Under the pieces are notes generated by a model. That model saw only the letters and a program-made list of their open reading frames with translations. It did no database searches and was not told the DNA's origin. DNA of 43,735 bases from Bacillota bacterium. Its GTDB lineage: Bacteria > Bacillota > Clostridia > Peptostreptococcales > Anaerovoracaceae. The position numbers and the translations under genes were made by a program. Below, piece by piece: positions 33,924 to 43,211 of this stretch. Positions within the stretch are counted from its first letter, which is position 1; each line of letters starts with the position of its first letter. The stretch covers positions 1 through 43,735 of the forward strand of contig JARBUO010000015.1 in NCBI GenBank assembly GCA_029239605.1, read 5' to 3'.

Positions 33924-35015
33924 ATGAATATCGCAATCATTTCGTTTACGAAATCGGGTGCAGTGATCTGCAGGAGGCTTAAGGCCGGGCTGAATGGGCT
34001 GGGCCATATTTGTGATGCCTATGGAAAAGCGCCTTTTGCGGAAGCGGAAGGACTGGAGCCATTTAGCGAACGTTTGGATCGATGGACGAAAGCCGCCTTT
34101 GGTACCATGGATGCCATTTTGTTTGTCGGTGCTTGCGGTATTGCGGTTAGGGCCATCGCACCCTATATCAAAAATAAGACGGTTGATCCTGCAGTGATTG
34201 TCATCGACGAGAAAGGTCATTTTGTCATTTCCCTGCTTTCCGGGCATCTTGGAGGAGCCAATGAATTGACCCGTTCCATTGCGCAGGTAATTGGAGCCGT
34301 GCCTGTGATTACCACGGCAACGGATTTGAACGGTTGTTTCGCTGTGGATGAATGGGCTAAGAAAAATAACTTGAGAATCGGAAGCATGGCTCTTGCGAAG
34401 GATATTTCCGCAGCGTTATTGAGGGGCGAGACCATCGGCGTCGTCAGTGACTTCCCAATAGAAGGTACACCGCCAGGCGGGCTGGTGCTGCTAAGTAGGT
34501 CAGCGGAACCAGTGCATTCTGACACGCCCCCTTCTCAAACAGAAATTCCGCGCTTGGGGTTTCGGATTTCCCTATGGGAGCGGGAGGGGCCTTTTGAGAA
34601 AACACTTCACTTAATCCCCGCTGCTGTTACTGTTGGAATCGGTTGCAGAAAGGGTGCTTCAGCAGAAACGGCGGAGAAATTTTTTAATGAAGTATGTAAA
34701 GAGTGCGGCCTTTCGAAATCTTCAATAGAACGGCTATGCTCAATTGATATTAAAAAAGAGGAATATGCAATCAATCAGCTTGCCCGGCGGCTGGAGGTAC
34801 CGCTTGAATTTTATACTGCGGAAGAGCTTTCCAGGGTACCGGGAGAATTCACTGCTTCCGAATTTGTTACAAGCATCACCGGAGTGGACAACGTCTGTGA
34901 AAGAGCTGCTGTGCGCGGAAGTCATGGTGAGCTGATTATACGGAAACAATCCAAAAGCGGCGTCACAATTGCGGCAGCCGTTAGAAAGGTAGGATATGGA
35001 TGGCTACAGGAATGA
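33924..35015 (+). CDS. cbiG: Cobalt-precorrin-5A hydrolase
   Basis: CbiG opens the delta-lactone of cobalt-precorrin-5A and releases acetaldehyde in the anaerobic route (363 aa). The central domain has CGIAVRAIAPYIKNK and SLLSGHLGGANELTR, both CbiG signatures. The C-terminal domain contains GIGCRKGAS and the end GSHGELIIRKQ. The start at 33924 is supported by TAGGAG seven bases upstream; an open extension to 33864 runs back into repeat copy B. It overlaps hemB by 16 nt. Confidence 0.94.
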   Translation: MNIAIISFTKSGAVICRRLKAGLNGLGHICDAYGKAPFAEAEGLEPFSERLDRWTKAAFGTMDAILFVGACGIAVRAIAPYIKNKTVDPAVIVIDEKGHFVISLLSGHLGGANELTRSIAQVIGAVPVITTATDLNGCFAVDEWAKKNNLRIGSMALAKDISAALLRGETIGVVSDFPIEGTPPGGLVLLSRSAEPVHSDTPPSQTEIPRLGFRISLWEREGPFEKTLHLIPAAVTVGIGCRKGASAETAEKFFNEVCKECGLSKSSIERLCSIDIKKEEYAINQLARRLEVPLEFYTAEELSRVPGEFTASEFVTSITGVDNVCERAAVRGSHGELIIRKQSKSGVTIAAAVRKVGYGWLQE

Positions 35016-35983
35016 GACCAAGAAGGCTAAGGATGGACGGAAGGACACGGGACCTGGTGCGGGAGACCAGAATCGGCAAATCTTCGCTGATTTATCCAAT
35101 CTTCGTTGAAGAGGGAAAGGGAATTGTGACAGAAATCTCTGCGATGCCGGGACAGAAACGCTACAGCCCCGACACCCTCGCTTACGGACTGGAAGAAGCA
35201 GCAAAAGCCGGCATCACCAGTATTCTGCTCTTTGGGATACCGCAGCACAAGGACGAATGCGGCAGCCAGGCTTATGACGAGAACGGTATCGTCCAGCAGG
35301 CCCTGCGGGCCGCAAAGAAGGATTTCCCGGAGCTTTATTATGTCGGAGATGTCTGTATGTGTGAATACACCTCCCACGGACACTGCGGAATCATCAAGGG
35401 TGATAGTGTGGACAATGACAAAACCCTGCCGCTTCTTGCGAAAACCGCTCTGTCACAGGTCATGGCAGGGGCGGATATGGTGGCTCCTTCCGATATGATG
35501 GACGGAAGAGTAAGAGCAATTCGGCAGGCGCTGGATGCAGCCGGATATGAAGACATTCCTATCATGTCTTATGCGGCCAAATATGCTTCGGCCTTTTACG
35601 GCCCCTTCCGGGAGGCGGCAGGCTCTGACGGATTCAAAGGAAACAGGAAGACCTATCAGATGGATTTCCATAACAGAAAGGAAGCCATGAAGGAGGTCTA
35701 TCTTGATTTAGACGAAGGGGCAGACATTATCATGGTGAAGCCGGCGCTGTCCTATCTGGATATTATCCGCGAAGTTTCTGACCGGATTGCAGTACCCACA
35801 GCAGCCTACAGCGTCAGCGGCGAATATTCCATGATCAAAGCTGCTGCTCATGCAGGAATGGTGGACGAAGAAGCCATTGTGGCAGAAACCGCAGTGAGCA
35901 TTTACCGCGCAGGAGCGGATATTCTGATTACTTATTTTGCAAAAGAAATCGCAAGGATGATCGATGAAGGGAGAATCGGATAA
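35000..35983 (+). CDS. hemB: Porphobilinogen synthase (delta-aminolevulinate dehydratase)
   Basis: HemB condenses two 5-aminolevulinates to porphobilinogen (327 aa). Schiff-base lysines are in SYAAKYASAFYGPF (Lys194) and MVKPALSYLD (Lys247). DVCMCEYTSHGHCG carries Cys119, Cys121 and Cys129, the catalytic zinc triad, so this is a zinc-type enzyme. The ATG at 35000 lies within the end of cbiG, after AAAGGTAGGA. It couples precursor supply to the cobalamin genes. Confidence 0.95.
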   Translation: MATGMRPRRLRMDGRTRDLVRETRIGKSSLIYPIFVEEGKGIVTEISAMPGQKRYSPDTLAYGLEEAAKAGITSILLFGIPQHKDECGSQAYDENGIVQQALRAAKKDFPELYYVGDVCMCEYTSHGHCGIIKGDSVDNDKTLPLLAKTALSQVMAGADMVAPSDMMDGRVRAIRQALDAAGYEDIPIMSYAAKYASAFYGPFREAAGSDGFKGNRKTYQMDFHNRKEAMKEVYLDLDEGADIIMVKPALSYLDIIREVSDRIAVPTAAYSVSGEYSMIKAAAHAGMVDEEAIVAETAVSIYRAGADILITYFAKEIARMIDEGRIG

Positions 35984-35987
35984 TCAT

Positions 35988-37265
35988 ATGAACAGATCAA
36001 TCGCATTATTTGAGGAAGCACAGAACTATATACCGGGCGGTGTCAACAGCCCGGCCAGAGCATTTAAAGCGGTCTCGGATACGCCGAGATTCATTGAACG
36101 GGCAGATGGTGCCTATATTTATGACGTGGACGGACGCAGATATATCGACTACATCGGTTCCTGGGGACCTATGATTCTGGGAAACAATCATCCGGTGGTA
36201 TTAAAGGCAGTTCAGGAGGCCATTGTAAAGGGGCTCAGCTATGGTGCGGCAACAGAAGCAGAAGTGACCATGGCAAAGCTGGTCTGTGAACTGGTGCCTT
36301 CCATGGAGATGGTAAGAATGGTCAATTCCGGTACAGAGGCCACCATGAGCGCGCTGAGAACAGCCAGAGGATATACAGGCAGAAGCAAGATCATCAAGTT
36401 TGAAGGTTGTTACCACGGCCATTGTGATTCTCTGCTGGTCAAAGCAGGCTCAGGTCTAATGAACAGTGGTATTCCGGACAGCGCAGGCGTTCCGGAGGGA
36501 TGTGCACAGGACACCCTTACTGCGACTTATAACGATTTTGAAAGCGTAGAACGCCTTTTTGAAGAAAACAAAGGTCAGATCGCAGCGTTAATTCTGGAAC
36601 CCATAGCAGCCAATATGGGAGTCGTTCTTCCTGATGGTGATTTTCTAAAGAAGATTCGGGAAATCTGTGATGCCAATCAAACGGTCCTTATTGTTGATGA
36701 AGTCATCACCGGGTTCCGGATGGGAATCGATGGTGCCCAGGGACTTCTTGGCATTAAGCCGGATCTCTCCACCTTTGGTAAGATCATCGGCGGTGGTATG
36801 CCGGTAGGAGCGTACGGCGGGAAACGCGAGATCATGGAAATGGTTGCGCCCTGCGGTCCTGTTTACCAGGCGGGTACCTTGAGCGGAAATCCTGTTGCCA
36901 TGGCAGCCGGGATCGCACAGCTTACAGAACTGAAGAATCATCCTGAGATATATGAGCATATCAATGGGCTGGGGGCAATGCTCTGTGACGGCCTGAAGGA
37001 AATCATCGCAGCGGCGAAGGCTGACTGTGTGGTGAATCATATCGGTTCCATCGGGTCTCTATTCTTCACGGGCAAACCCGTAACGGATTATGCCAGCGCA
37101 AAGACCTCGGATACCGCTGCTTATGGGAGTTATTTCAAGCACATGCTGAAGGGCGGCGTATACCTTGCTCCTGCCCAGTTTGAGGCAATGTTTATTTCCA
37201 ATGCACATTCTGAAGAGAATATCAAGGCTACGCTGGAGCTGGCGGCACAGTTCTTTGGTGTCTAA
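35988..37265 (+). CDS. hemL: Glutamate-1-semialdehyde 2,1-aminomutase
   Basis: HemL converts glutamate-1-semialdehyde to 5-aminolevulinate with PLP (425 aa). The family N-terminus YIPGGVNSPARAFK is complete. IDYIGSWGPMILGNNHP and NSGTEATMSALRTARG are conserved, and the PLP lysine is in STFGKIIGGGMPVGAYGG (about Lys265). The start at 35988 aligns best with the family. An in-frame ATG at 35964 would add eight residues, overlaps hemB and has AAGGA six bases upstream, so it cannot be excluded. Confidence 0.94.
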   Translation: MNRSIALFEEAQNYIPGGVNSPARAFKAVSDTPRFIERADGAYIYDVDGRRYIDYIGSWGPMILGNNHPVVLKAVQEAIVKGLSYGAATEAEVTMAKLVCELVPSMEMVRMVNSGTEATMSALRTARGYTGRSKIIKFEGCYHGHCDSLLVKAGSGLMNSGIPDSAGVPEGCAQDTLTATYNDFESVERLFEENKGQIAALILEPIAANMGVVLPDGDFLKKIREICDANQTVLIVDEVITGFRMGIDGAQGLLGIKPDLSTFGKIIGGGMPVGAYGGKREIMEMVAPCGPVYQAGTLSGNPVAMAAGIAQLTELKNHPEIYEHINGLGAMLCDGLKEIIAAAKADCVVNHIGSIGSLFFTGKPVTDYASAKTSDTAAYGSYFKHMLKGGVYLAPAQFEAMFISNAHSEENIKATLELAAQFFGV

Positions 37266-37291
37266 AGAAATCAATTGCAGGGAGAGGGACG

Positions 37292-38512
37292 ATGAAACGA
37301 ATTTATCTTGTTGGGATTGGAATGGGAAATATAGAGACGATTACAACCCAAGGCCGAAAGGCGGTAGAGGAAAGCCAGCTGCTTATCGGCGCAGAGCGGA
37401 TGGTTCAGGCGTTTCCCGATTATCAGGGAGAGGTTTGCTATGCCATTGCCCCTGCACGCATTCTGGAGTATCTCACGTCACATGAGGAATGGGATACCGC
37501 CGCTGTGATCTTCTCCGGAGATACGGGCTTTTACAGCGGAGCGAAAAAACTCTATGAGGCCATCGAACACCAGAAGGGTCAGGAATATCAGGTTGAGTTT
37601 ATCCCGGGCATAAGCTCACTCCAGTATTTCTGTGCAAAGCTGAAGCTTCCATGGGAGGATGTGAAGATCGTGAGTCTTCACGGAAGAGAGGCCAATCTTA
37701 TCGGAGCGGTCAGCAATCACAACAAGGTCTTTTTCCTCACCGGAGGGGATTATCCCGTTAGAAGAATCTGTGAGATTCTCACCGATCATGGTCTGGGAGA
37801 GGCAATGGTTTCAGTGGGTGAACGTCTGTCCTATCCCAATGAGAAGATTGAACGGGCATCCGCAAGAGAACTTTCTGCAAAGGATTTCGATCCACTTTCT
37901 GTCATGATTGTGGAGAATCAAAAGCTAATTCGCAGAGAAACGGAAACCCACGGGCTTTCGGATGATCTCTTTGTCCGGGGAGCAGTTCCTATGACAAAGA
38001 GTGAGATTCGCAGCATTTCTCTGTCAAAACTGCAACTGAGAAAAGACGATATCATTTATGATATCGGAGCAGGTACTGGATCCGTAGCGGTAGAGATGGC
38101 TCTGACCGCCAGAGAAGGAGCTGTCTTTGCAGTGGAATGCAACGAAGAAGCACTTGATCTCATCAAGACCAACGCAGAGCTAATGGGCGCATGGAATCTG
38201 AGGGTCATTCCGGGAATGGCACCGGAAGCCATGGAGGCTCTTCCGCCACCGGACCGCGCTTTCATCGGGGGATCAAAGGGCAACCTCGGTGCGATTCTTG
38301 AAATGCTGATTCAGAAAAATCCTGTGATCCGGGTGGTGATCAATGCCATTACCCTTGAAACGGTCAGTGAAGCCCTGAGCCAACTTTCCCGTCTGGGCTT
38401 TGAAGATGTGGATATTGTGCAGATCTTTGCAGCCTACGGAAAGACAGCGGGAAACAGCCATCTGATGATGGGGCAGAACCCGGTTTTTATCATCAGCGGT
38501 GAAATGCGATGA
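37292..38512 (+). CDS. cbiET: Cobalt-precorrin-7 C5/cobalt-precorrin-6B C15-methyltransferase fusion (CbiE-CbiT)
   Basis: This bifunctional methylase (406 aa) is equivalent to aerobic CobL. Residues 1-200 are CbiE, a tetrapyrrole methylase fold (GIGMGNIETITTQGRKA, FSGDTGFYSGAKKL). Residues about 215-406 are CbiT, a Rossmann SAM methyltransferase with DIGAGTGSVAVEMAL (about 256-270) that also decarboxylates. The CbiT half begins at DDLFVRGAVPMTKSEIR, a typical start for the stand-alone enzyme. AGGGAGAGGGAC precedes the ATG. Confidence 0.94.
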   Translation: MKRIYLVGIGMGNIETITTQGRKAVEESQLLIGAERMVQAFPDYQGEVCYAIAPARILEYLTSHEEWDTAAVIFSGDTGFYSGAKKLYEAIEHQKGQEYQVEFIPGISSLQYFCAKLKLPWEDVKIVSLHGREANLIGAVSNHNKVFFLTGGDYPVRRICEILTDHGLGEAMVSVGERLSYPNEKIERASARELSAKDFDPLSVMIVENQKLIRRETETHGLSDDLFVRGAVPMTKSEIRSISLSKLQLRKDDIIYDIGAGTGSVAVEMALTAREGAVFAVECNEEALDLIKTNAELMGAWNLRVIPGMAPEAMEALPPPDRAFIGGSKGNLGAILEMLIQKNPVIRVVINAITLETVSEALSQLSRLGFEDVDIVQIFAAYGKTAGNSHLMMGQNPVFIISGEMR

Positions 38513-38588
38513 ACGAATCGGCTTGCGATTAGTAAGACATAATAATTTTAATATAAAACCAATGCTAAACGGAGGGATCTGAACAATT

Positions 38589-40022
38589 ATGAAGGATCAG
38601 GCCGAACAACAAATTAAGTCAACAGGAATAGAAATACCGAGAATCATGATCGCAGCGGCGGGCAGTGGCAGCGGAAAGACTACCGTTGTTTGCGGCCTGC
38701 TTCAGGCGTTTTTGAACAGAGGAACGAACTTAGCCTCTTTTAAATGCGGCCCTGATTATATCGATCCGATGTTTCATACGGAGGCTCTGGGTGTCAAGTC
38801 AAGAAACCTGGACCTCTTTTTTTGCCATGAAGAGACTGTAAAATACCTGCTTTGTAAAAATGCAGAGGGAGCAGACCTTGCAGTGATGGAAGGCGTTATG
38901 GGATATTACGATGGTCTTGCAGGGAAATCCACCGATGCAAGCGCTTATGATCTGGCGGTAAAAACCGGGACCCCAGTCATTCTGATCGTGGACTGCAAAG
39001 GCATGTCGGTTTCCATCGCTGCGCTGATCAAAGGATTTTTAGAATTTCGTCCGGACAATCAAATCAAAGGGGTCATCCTGAACCGTCTGGCCCCCATGCT
39101 CTACGAGGATGTAAAAGAAATCATAGAAAAAGAGCTTCAGCTTGAAGTTTTTGGATACCTTCCGGTCATGAAGGACTGCAGTCTGGAAAGCAGGCATCTG
39201 GGTCTTGTAACCGCGAAGGAGATCGGAAATCTCAAAGAAATTCTGAGCAGACTGGCGGAGCAGATGGAGCAAACCATCAATTTGGATCGGATTCTGACAC
39301 TGGCAGAGGTAGCGCCCCTCGTCAGGCGGGAAGCGTCTCCTGCTTCTGAGGCGATGAAGCACGCCAACGAAGACAAGAATAGCAGATATCCTGTACGGAT
39401 TGCAGTTGCACAGGATAAAGCCTTCTGTTTCTACTATCAGGATAATCTTGAATTGCTTCAGGAGCTGGGGGCTGAAATCGTACCCTTCAGCCCTCTGGAG
39501 GACCAAAGGCTTCCCCGGGGAATCAGCGGCTTAATTCTGGGTGGAGGATATCCCGAGCTGTATCTTGAGCAGCTCTCCTGCAATAAATCTATGCTTGCTG
39601 ATATCAAAGCGGCCATTGGAAATGGTCTGCCATGCATCGCAGAATGCGGCGGCTTCATGTATCTTCATGAGACGGTAAAAGGCACAGACGGAAACAGTTA
39701 TCCACTGGCAGGCGTTATTGTCGGAGAAAGTTATCCCACTGAGAAACTGACCCGTTTCGGTTATATTACACTAACCGCTGCGGAGGACAATCTGCTCTGC
39801 GATAAGGGTGAACAACTCAGGGGGCATGAATTCCATTACTGGGATAGCACCAACACCGGAGCGGGAATGCGAGCAGAAAAGCCGCTGCGGAGGACTGCCT
39901 GGGATTGTGTGATTACGGAAGGGAATCTTTGGGCTGGCTATCCCCATATTCATTTTTATTCGAACCCGAATGCAGCAATCCGTTTTATAAAAAAGGCAAG
40001 AGACAGAAGCCTGAATCAATGA
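38589..40022 (+). CDS. cbiA: Cobyrinic acid a,c-diamide synthase
   Basis: CbiA amidates the a and c acetate side chains with glutamine and ATP (477 aa). The P-loop IAAAGSGSGKTTV lies at about 21-33, and CGPDYIDPMFH and GVMGYYDG follow. The C-terminal class I glutaminase domain has its nucleophile in AECGGFMYL (Cys353) and a HIHFYSNP block near the end. GGAGGG lies 11 nt before the ATG. The length is typical. Confidence 0.95.
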   Translation: MKDQAEQQIKSTGIEIPRIMIAAAGSGSGKTTVVCGLLQAFLNRGTNLASFKCGPDYIDPMFHTEALGVKSRNLDLFFCHEETVKYLLCKNAEGADLAVMEGVMGYYDGLAGKSTDASAYDLAVKTGTPVILIVDCKGMSVSIAALIKGFLEFRPDNQIKGVILNRLAPMLYEDVKEIIEKELQLEVFGYLPVMKDCSLESRHLGLVTAKEIGNLKEILSRLAEQMEQTINLDRILTLAEVAPLVRREASPASEAMKHANEDKNSRYPVRIAVAQDKAFCFYYQDNLELLQELGAEIVPFSPLEDQRLPRGISGLILGGGYPELYLEQLSCNKSMLADIKAAIGNGLPCIAECGGFMYLHETVKGTDGNSYPLAGVIVGESYPTEKLTRFGYITLTAAEDNLLCDKGEQLRGHEFHYWDSTNTGAGMRAEKPLRRTAWDCVITEGNLWAGYPHIHFYSNPNAAIRFIKKARDRSLNQ

Positions 40023-40162
40023 AGCAGGGGCGGCGAAGGCTGTATGAATGAAAGCATTTAAGCAGGTCGCAGATCGATAAATGGACCATTTGAAAGGGAA
40101 CAGAGGGATAAAGCAGAGAATCGTTAGGGAATCAGTGCAAAAGGATCGATAAAATGATCTAA

Positions 40163-40210
40163 GGAAGCACTGATTTAATGGTGTGTGCGCATGTAATTAA
40201 TCAGCGCTTC
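40163..40210. repeat. Interspersed palindromic repeat, copy C
   Basis: GGAAGCACTGATTTAAT (40163-40179) pairs with ATTAATCAGCGCTTC (40196-40210). The loop contains GTGTGTGCGCA, shared with copy E read in reverse. It lies between cbiA and cobT, about 38 nt before cobT. A further AATCAGTGC at 40130-40138 could pair with the left arm as an alternative fold. Confidence 0.8.
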
Positions 40211-40248
40211 GATGATGGAATAAAATGGAACGGAAGGATGAAAAAAGG

Positions 40249-41388
40249 ATGAACGAAAAGGAATTGTTTGAATTAATCAGCACCATAAAGGATCTGGACC
40301 GTGAAGCCATGGAGGAAGCTCGGAAAAGAGAGGAAAGCCTTGCAAAGCCGCCGGGAAGCCTGGGAAAACTGGAGGATATTGCTGTTCAGCTTGCTGGGAT
40401 CAGCGGAAAGATACATAATCTTGCGGATAAATCCTGCATTGTCATCATGTGTTCGGATAATGGCGTTGTTGAGGAGGGTGTATCCTCCGCACCGCAGTTT
40501 GTGACCCTGGCTCAGACGATCAACTTTACCAGAAGACTAACCGGTGTAGGAACATTGGCAAAGTATTTTGACAGTGATTTGCTGGTGGTGGATTTGGGGA
40601 TTAACGCAGACCTTCCGAAGGAGCTTTTGACGGATCAGCCACTAAAAGAAACACTTCGTGTAACGGATAAGATTGTAGATAGAAAGATCAGAAAAAGTAC
40701 ATTCAACCTTGCCAAGCAGCCTGCTATGACAAGGGATGAAGCCATCAAGGCGATTTTCATCGGTATTGAAATGGCGCGTGAGATTAAGAAAGCCGGTTAT
40801 ACTATCTATGGAATCGGAGAAATGGGGATTGGAAATACCACCACAAGTTCAGCAATTTTATCCGCGTTGACCGGATTATCCGCAGCGGAAACCGTGGGCA
40901 AGGGCGGTGGCATTACCGATCAGAGCTTTGCCCGGAAGAAGGAAATCATCGACGAGGTAATAGAGCGGTATCATTTCTGCGGTCAGGAGGATATCGATGT
41001 CATCGATATCATTGCCAAAGTTGGAGGGTTTGATCTGGCAGCAATGACGGGAGCGTTTCTCGGTGCTGCGATCTATCGGCTGCCGGTGGTCATCGATGGG
41101 TTTATATCCATTGTAGCAGCGCTGGCAGCTGCAAAACTGGCGCCTCTGTCCAAAGAATTTATGATTGCGTCCCACGTTTCCAAAGAACAGGGGTATGGCT
41201 GTGCGTTGAAAGTATTAGAGCTATTGCCTATGCTAAACCTCGACCTTCGGCTGGGAGAGGGCAGCGGATGCCCGCTGGCATTCCAGATCGTGCGAGGCGC
41301 CTGCGCTGTTATGAACCACATGGCCACATTTGCGGAAGCGGAGATCAACGATGATTATCTGGAAGAAATCCGAAAACTGGACTTCTAA
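40249..41388 (+). CDS. cobT: Nicotinate-nucleotide:dimethylbenzimidazole phosphoribosyltransferase
   Basis: CobT activates the lower-ligand base to its alpha-ribotide (379 aa). LAKPPGSLGKLEDIAVQLAG near residues 31-50 is the family signature, and the catalytic glutamate is in RLGEGSGCPLA (Glu337). GIGEMGIGNTTTSSA is the nucleotide-site block. The start at 40249 matches the family N-terminus; an in-frame ATG at 40225 would add eight residues, and neither has a perfect ribosome binding site. This is the last cobalamin gene of the run; the base used cannot be deduced here. Confidence 0.94.
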   Translation: MNEKELFELISTIKDLDREAMEEARKREESLAKPPGSLGKLEDIAVQLAGISGKIHNLADKSCIVIMCSDNGVVEEGVSSAPQFVTLAQTINFTRRLTGVGTLAKYFDSDLLVVDLGINADLPKELLTDQPLKETLRVTDKIVDRKIRKSTFNLAKQPAMTRDEAIKAIFIGIEMAREIKKAGYTIYGIGEMGIGNTTTSSAILSALTGLSAAETVGKGGGITDQSFARKKEIIDEVIERYHFCGQEDIDVIDIIAKVGGFDLAAMTGAFLGAAIYRLPVVIDGFISIVAALAAAKLAPLSKEFMIASHVSKEQGYGCALKVLELLPMLNLDLRLGEGSGCPLAFQIVRGACAVMNHMATFAEAEINDDYLEEIRKLDF

Positions 41389-41415
41389 TACTATTTCAAT
41401 TGGAAGACAGTATAT

Positions 41416-41484
41416 GGAAGCACTGATGGAGTGAAAGGTGTGCTGATGGTGGCAAACCGGGTGCATGGAATGAATCAGCGGTTC
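41416..41484. repeat. Interspersed palindromic repeat, copy D
   Basis: GGAAGCACTGAT (41416-41427) opens the element and TGGAATGAATCAGCGGTTC (41466-41484) closes it; total 69 bp. It shares GATGGT and the whole right end with the reverse complement of copy E at 43211. It lies between cobT and the MEMO-AMMECR1 gene. Confidence 0.75.
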
Positions 41485-41570
41485 TGTATAAATTAAGACG
41501 CAGATTTCATACAGCAGCAGTATAAGTTGGAATACTGGTGAATAATCTGTTGGGAAAGGAGAATTATGCC

Positions 41571-43211
41571 ATGGGGAAAATCGTAAATGCTTATATCCTG
41601 CCTCATCCCCCGGTAGTCGTGCAGGGGATCGGACGAGGCCGGGAGAGGTCAGCGAATGCCACTGTAGAAGCGATGAAAAGAGCGGCGAGGGAAATCGGAA
41701 AAGACAAACCGACAACCATTATTTTATCCACACCTCACGCCCCTTGCTTTAAGGATTATGTCTATGTATATGATCAGGAGACGTTATCAGGAGATTTCTC
41801 AGATTTTGGAAGCCCCGAAATCGAGTTATCATTCAAGAATAATACAGTGCTTGCTGAATTGATTGCAGAAAAGGCATCCAAATCCTCTATTGGTGCGGGA
41901 GGACTCAGCACGATTCTGAAAAAGCAGTATGGCATCAGCAACCGTCTGGATCACGGTGCCCTTGTGCCCCTTTGGTTTATTCAGAAAGAGCTGTCGGATT
42001 TCAAGCTCGTCTGTATCTCGACACCCTTCCTTCCGTTTGAGGAGTTATATGAGTTCGGTCGCAGAATTCAGGAAGCTGTTGCTGAGTCTGATGAAAGGGT
42101 TGTTTATATTGCCAGCGGGGATCTGTCCCATAAGCTGAACAAAGACGCACCTGCCGGGTATCATCCTCAGGGAAAAGAATATGACGAGTATCTGGTTGGA
42201 AAGGTTCGGAGCAACGATTATAAAGGGCTTTTGGAAACGGAAGTAGAAATTCTTGAAAATGCGGGAGAATGCGGAACGCGTTCAGTTATCATTATGTATG
42301 GAGCCCTGAAGGGAATGAGCCTGAAATCGGAAGTCTATTCCTATGAAGGGCCTTTCGGCGTGGGGTATCTCATCGCTAAGGTAAGCCCCGGTGACAGAAC
42401 CGTGGGTGATCGAATGCCGAGTGAAAGAGGCTCCGGAGGATACGGAAACTCTTACGTGTACCCCGGCGGTGCAAAAGCTGCAGAACTGGGTCGGAATAAC
42501 GGCGACAGAGAATCATCAGGGCGAAATGATCCGCGCAGCAGGCGGAGCTTGTCAGGGAGACGTTATACGGGCAGAGGTGTTTCCGGCGGAGAAACTTCGA
42601 AGAGCCGGGAATCTGAGAGACATGCTGAGGAGGAAATGCGTCCAGCCAATGTGCAGAGTGCGGATCCGTATTCTGAACTGTACGGTGGAATGGAATTAAA
42701 AAACAGCGATTATGTCAAGTTGGCGCGGGAAGCCCTGGAGACCTATATTCGGGATGGAAAAAAAATTCGTGTACCCGATTGGGTACGAAGTGAAATGAAG
42801 ATGAAGCGAGCTGGTGTTTTTGTTTCCGTTAAAAAACGCGGTGCGCTGAGAGGCTGCATGGGTACCGTTGGTCCCACCATGGTCAATGTAGCAGAAGAGA
42901 TCATTAATAACGCGATCAGTTCAGGTTTCAGAGATCCACGGTTTCCGGCGGTCAAGGAAGAGGAACTCAATGATCTTGTTTACTCCGTTGACGTTCTGGG
43001 AGCGCCCCAGAAAATAAACAGTCTTGAGGAACTGGATGTGAAACGATATGGCGTGATCGTAACCAATGGATTCCGAAGAGGACTTCTTCTCCCGGATCTG
43101 GAAGGTGTTGATACGCCTGAGAAGCAGGTATCCATTGCGCTGCAGAAGGCCGGAATCATGAGCTCTGAGCGTTTTGATCTGGAACGTTTTGAAGTGATTC
43201 GTTACCTTTAG
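41571..43211 (+). CDS. MEMO-AMMECR1 fusion protein of the AmmeMemoRadiSam system
   Basis: This is a two-domain protein (546 aa) of an uncharacterised three-part system. Residues 1-270 are a MEMO/class III extradiol dioxygenase-like domain with likely metal-site residues in STPHAPCF (His56), RLDHGALVPLWF (His128) and SGDLSHK (His187). Residues 380-546 are an AMMECR1 domain with the hallmark RGCMGT and DPRFPAV. Between them (about 272-375) lies a polar Arg/Gly/Ser/Glu-rich linker of about 100 residues. AAAGGAG at 41555-41561 sets the start at 41571; an open GTG at 41538 is less likely. The radical SAM partner follows. The function is unknown. Confidence 0.9.
   Translation: MGKIVNAYILPHPPVVVQGIGRGRERSANATVEAMKRAAREIGKDKPTTIILSTPHAPCFKDYVYVYDQETLSGDFSDFGSPEIELSFKNNTVLAELIAEKASKSSIGAGGLSTILKKQYGISNRLDHGALVPLWFIQKELSDFKLVCISTPFLPFEELYEFGRRIQEAVAESDERVVYIASGDLSHKLNKDAPAGYHPQGKEYDEYLVGKVRSNDYKGLLETEVEILENAGECGTRSVIIMYGALKGMSLKSEVYSYEGPFGVGYLIAKVSPGDRTVGDRMPSERGSGGYGNSYVYPGGAKAAELGRNNGDRESSGRNDPRSRRSLSGRRYTGRGVSGGETSKSRESERHAEEEMRPANVQSADPYSELYGGMELKNSDYVKLAREALETYIRDGKKIRVPDWVRSEMKMKRAGVFVSVKKRGALRGCMGTVGPTMVNVAEEIINNAISSGFRDPRFPAVKEEELNDLVYSVDVLGAPQKINSLEELDVKRYGVIVTNGFRRGLLLPDLEGVDTPEKQVSIALQKAGIMSSERFDLERFEVIRYL

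Noticed and set aside
42391..42699. 102-codon overlapping ORF as a separate gene
   Set aside because: It has no ribosome binding site and lies inside the MEMO-AMMECR1 reading frame; kept only as an observation about the linker.
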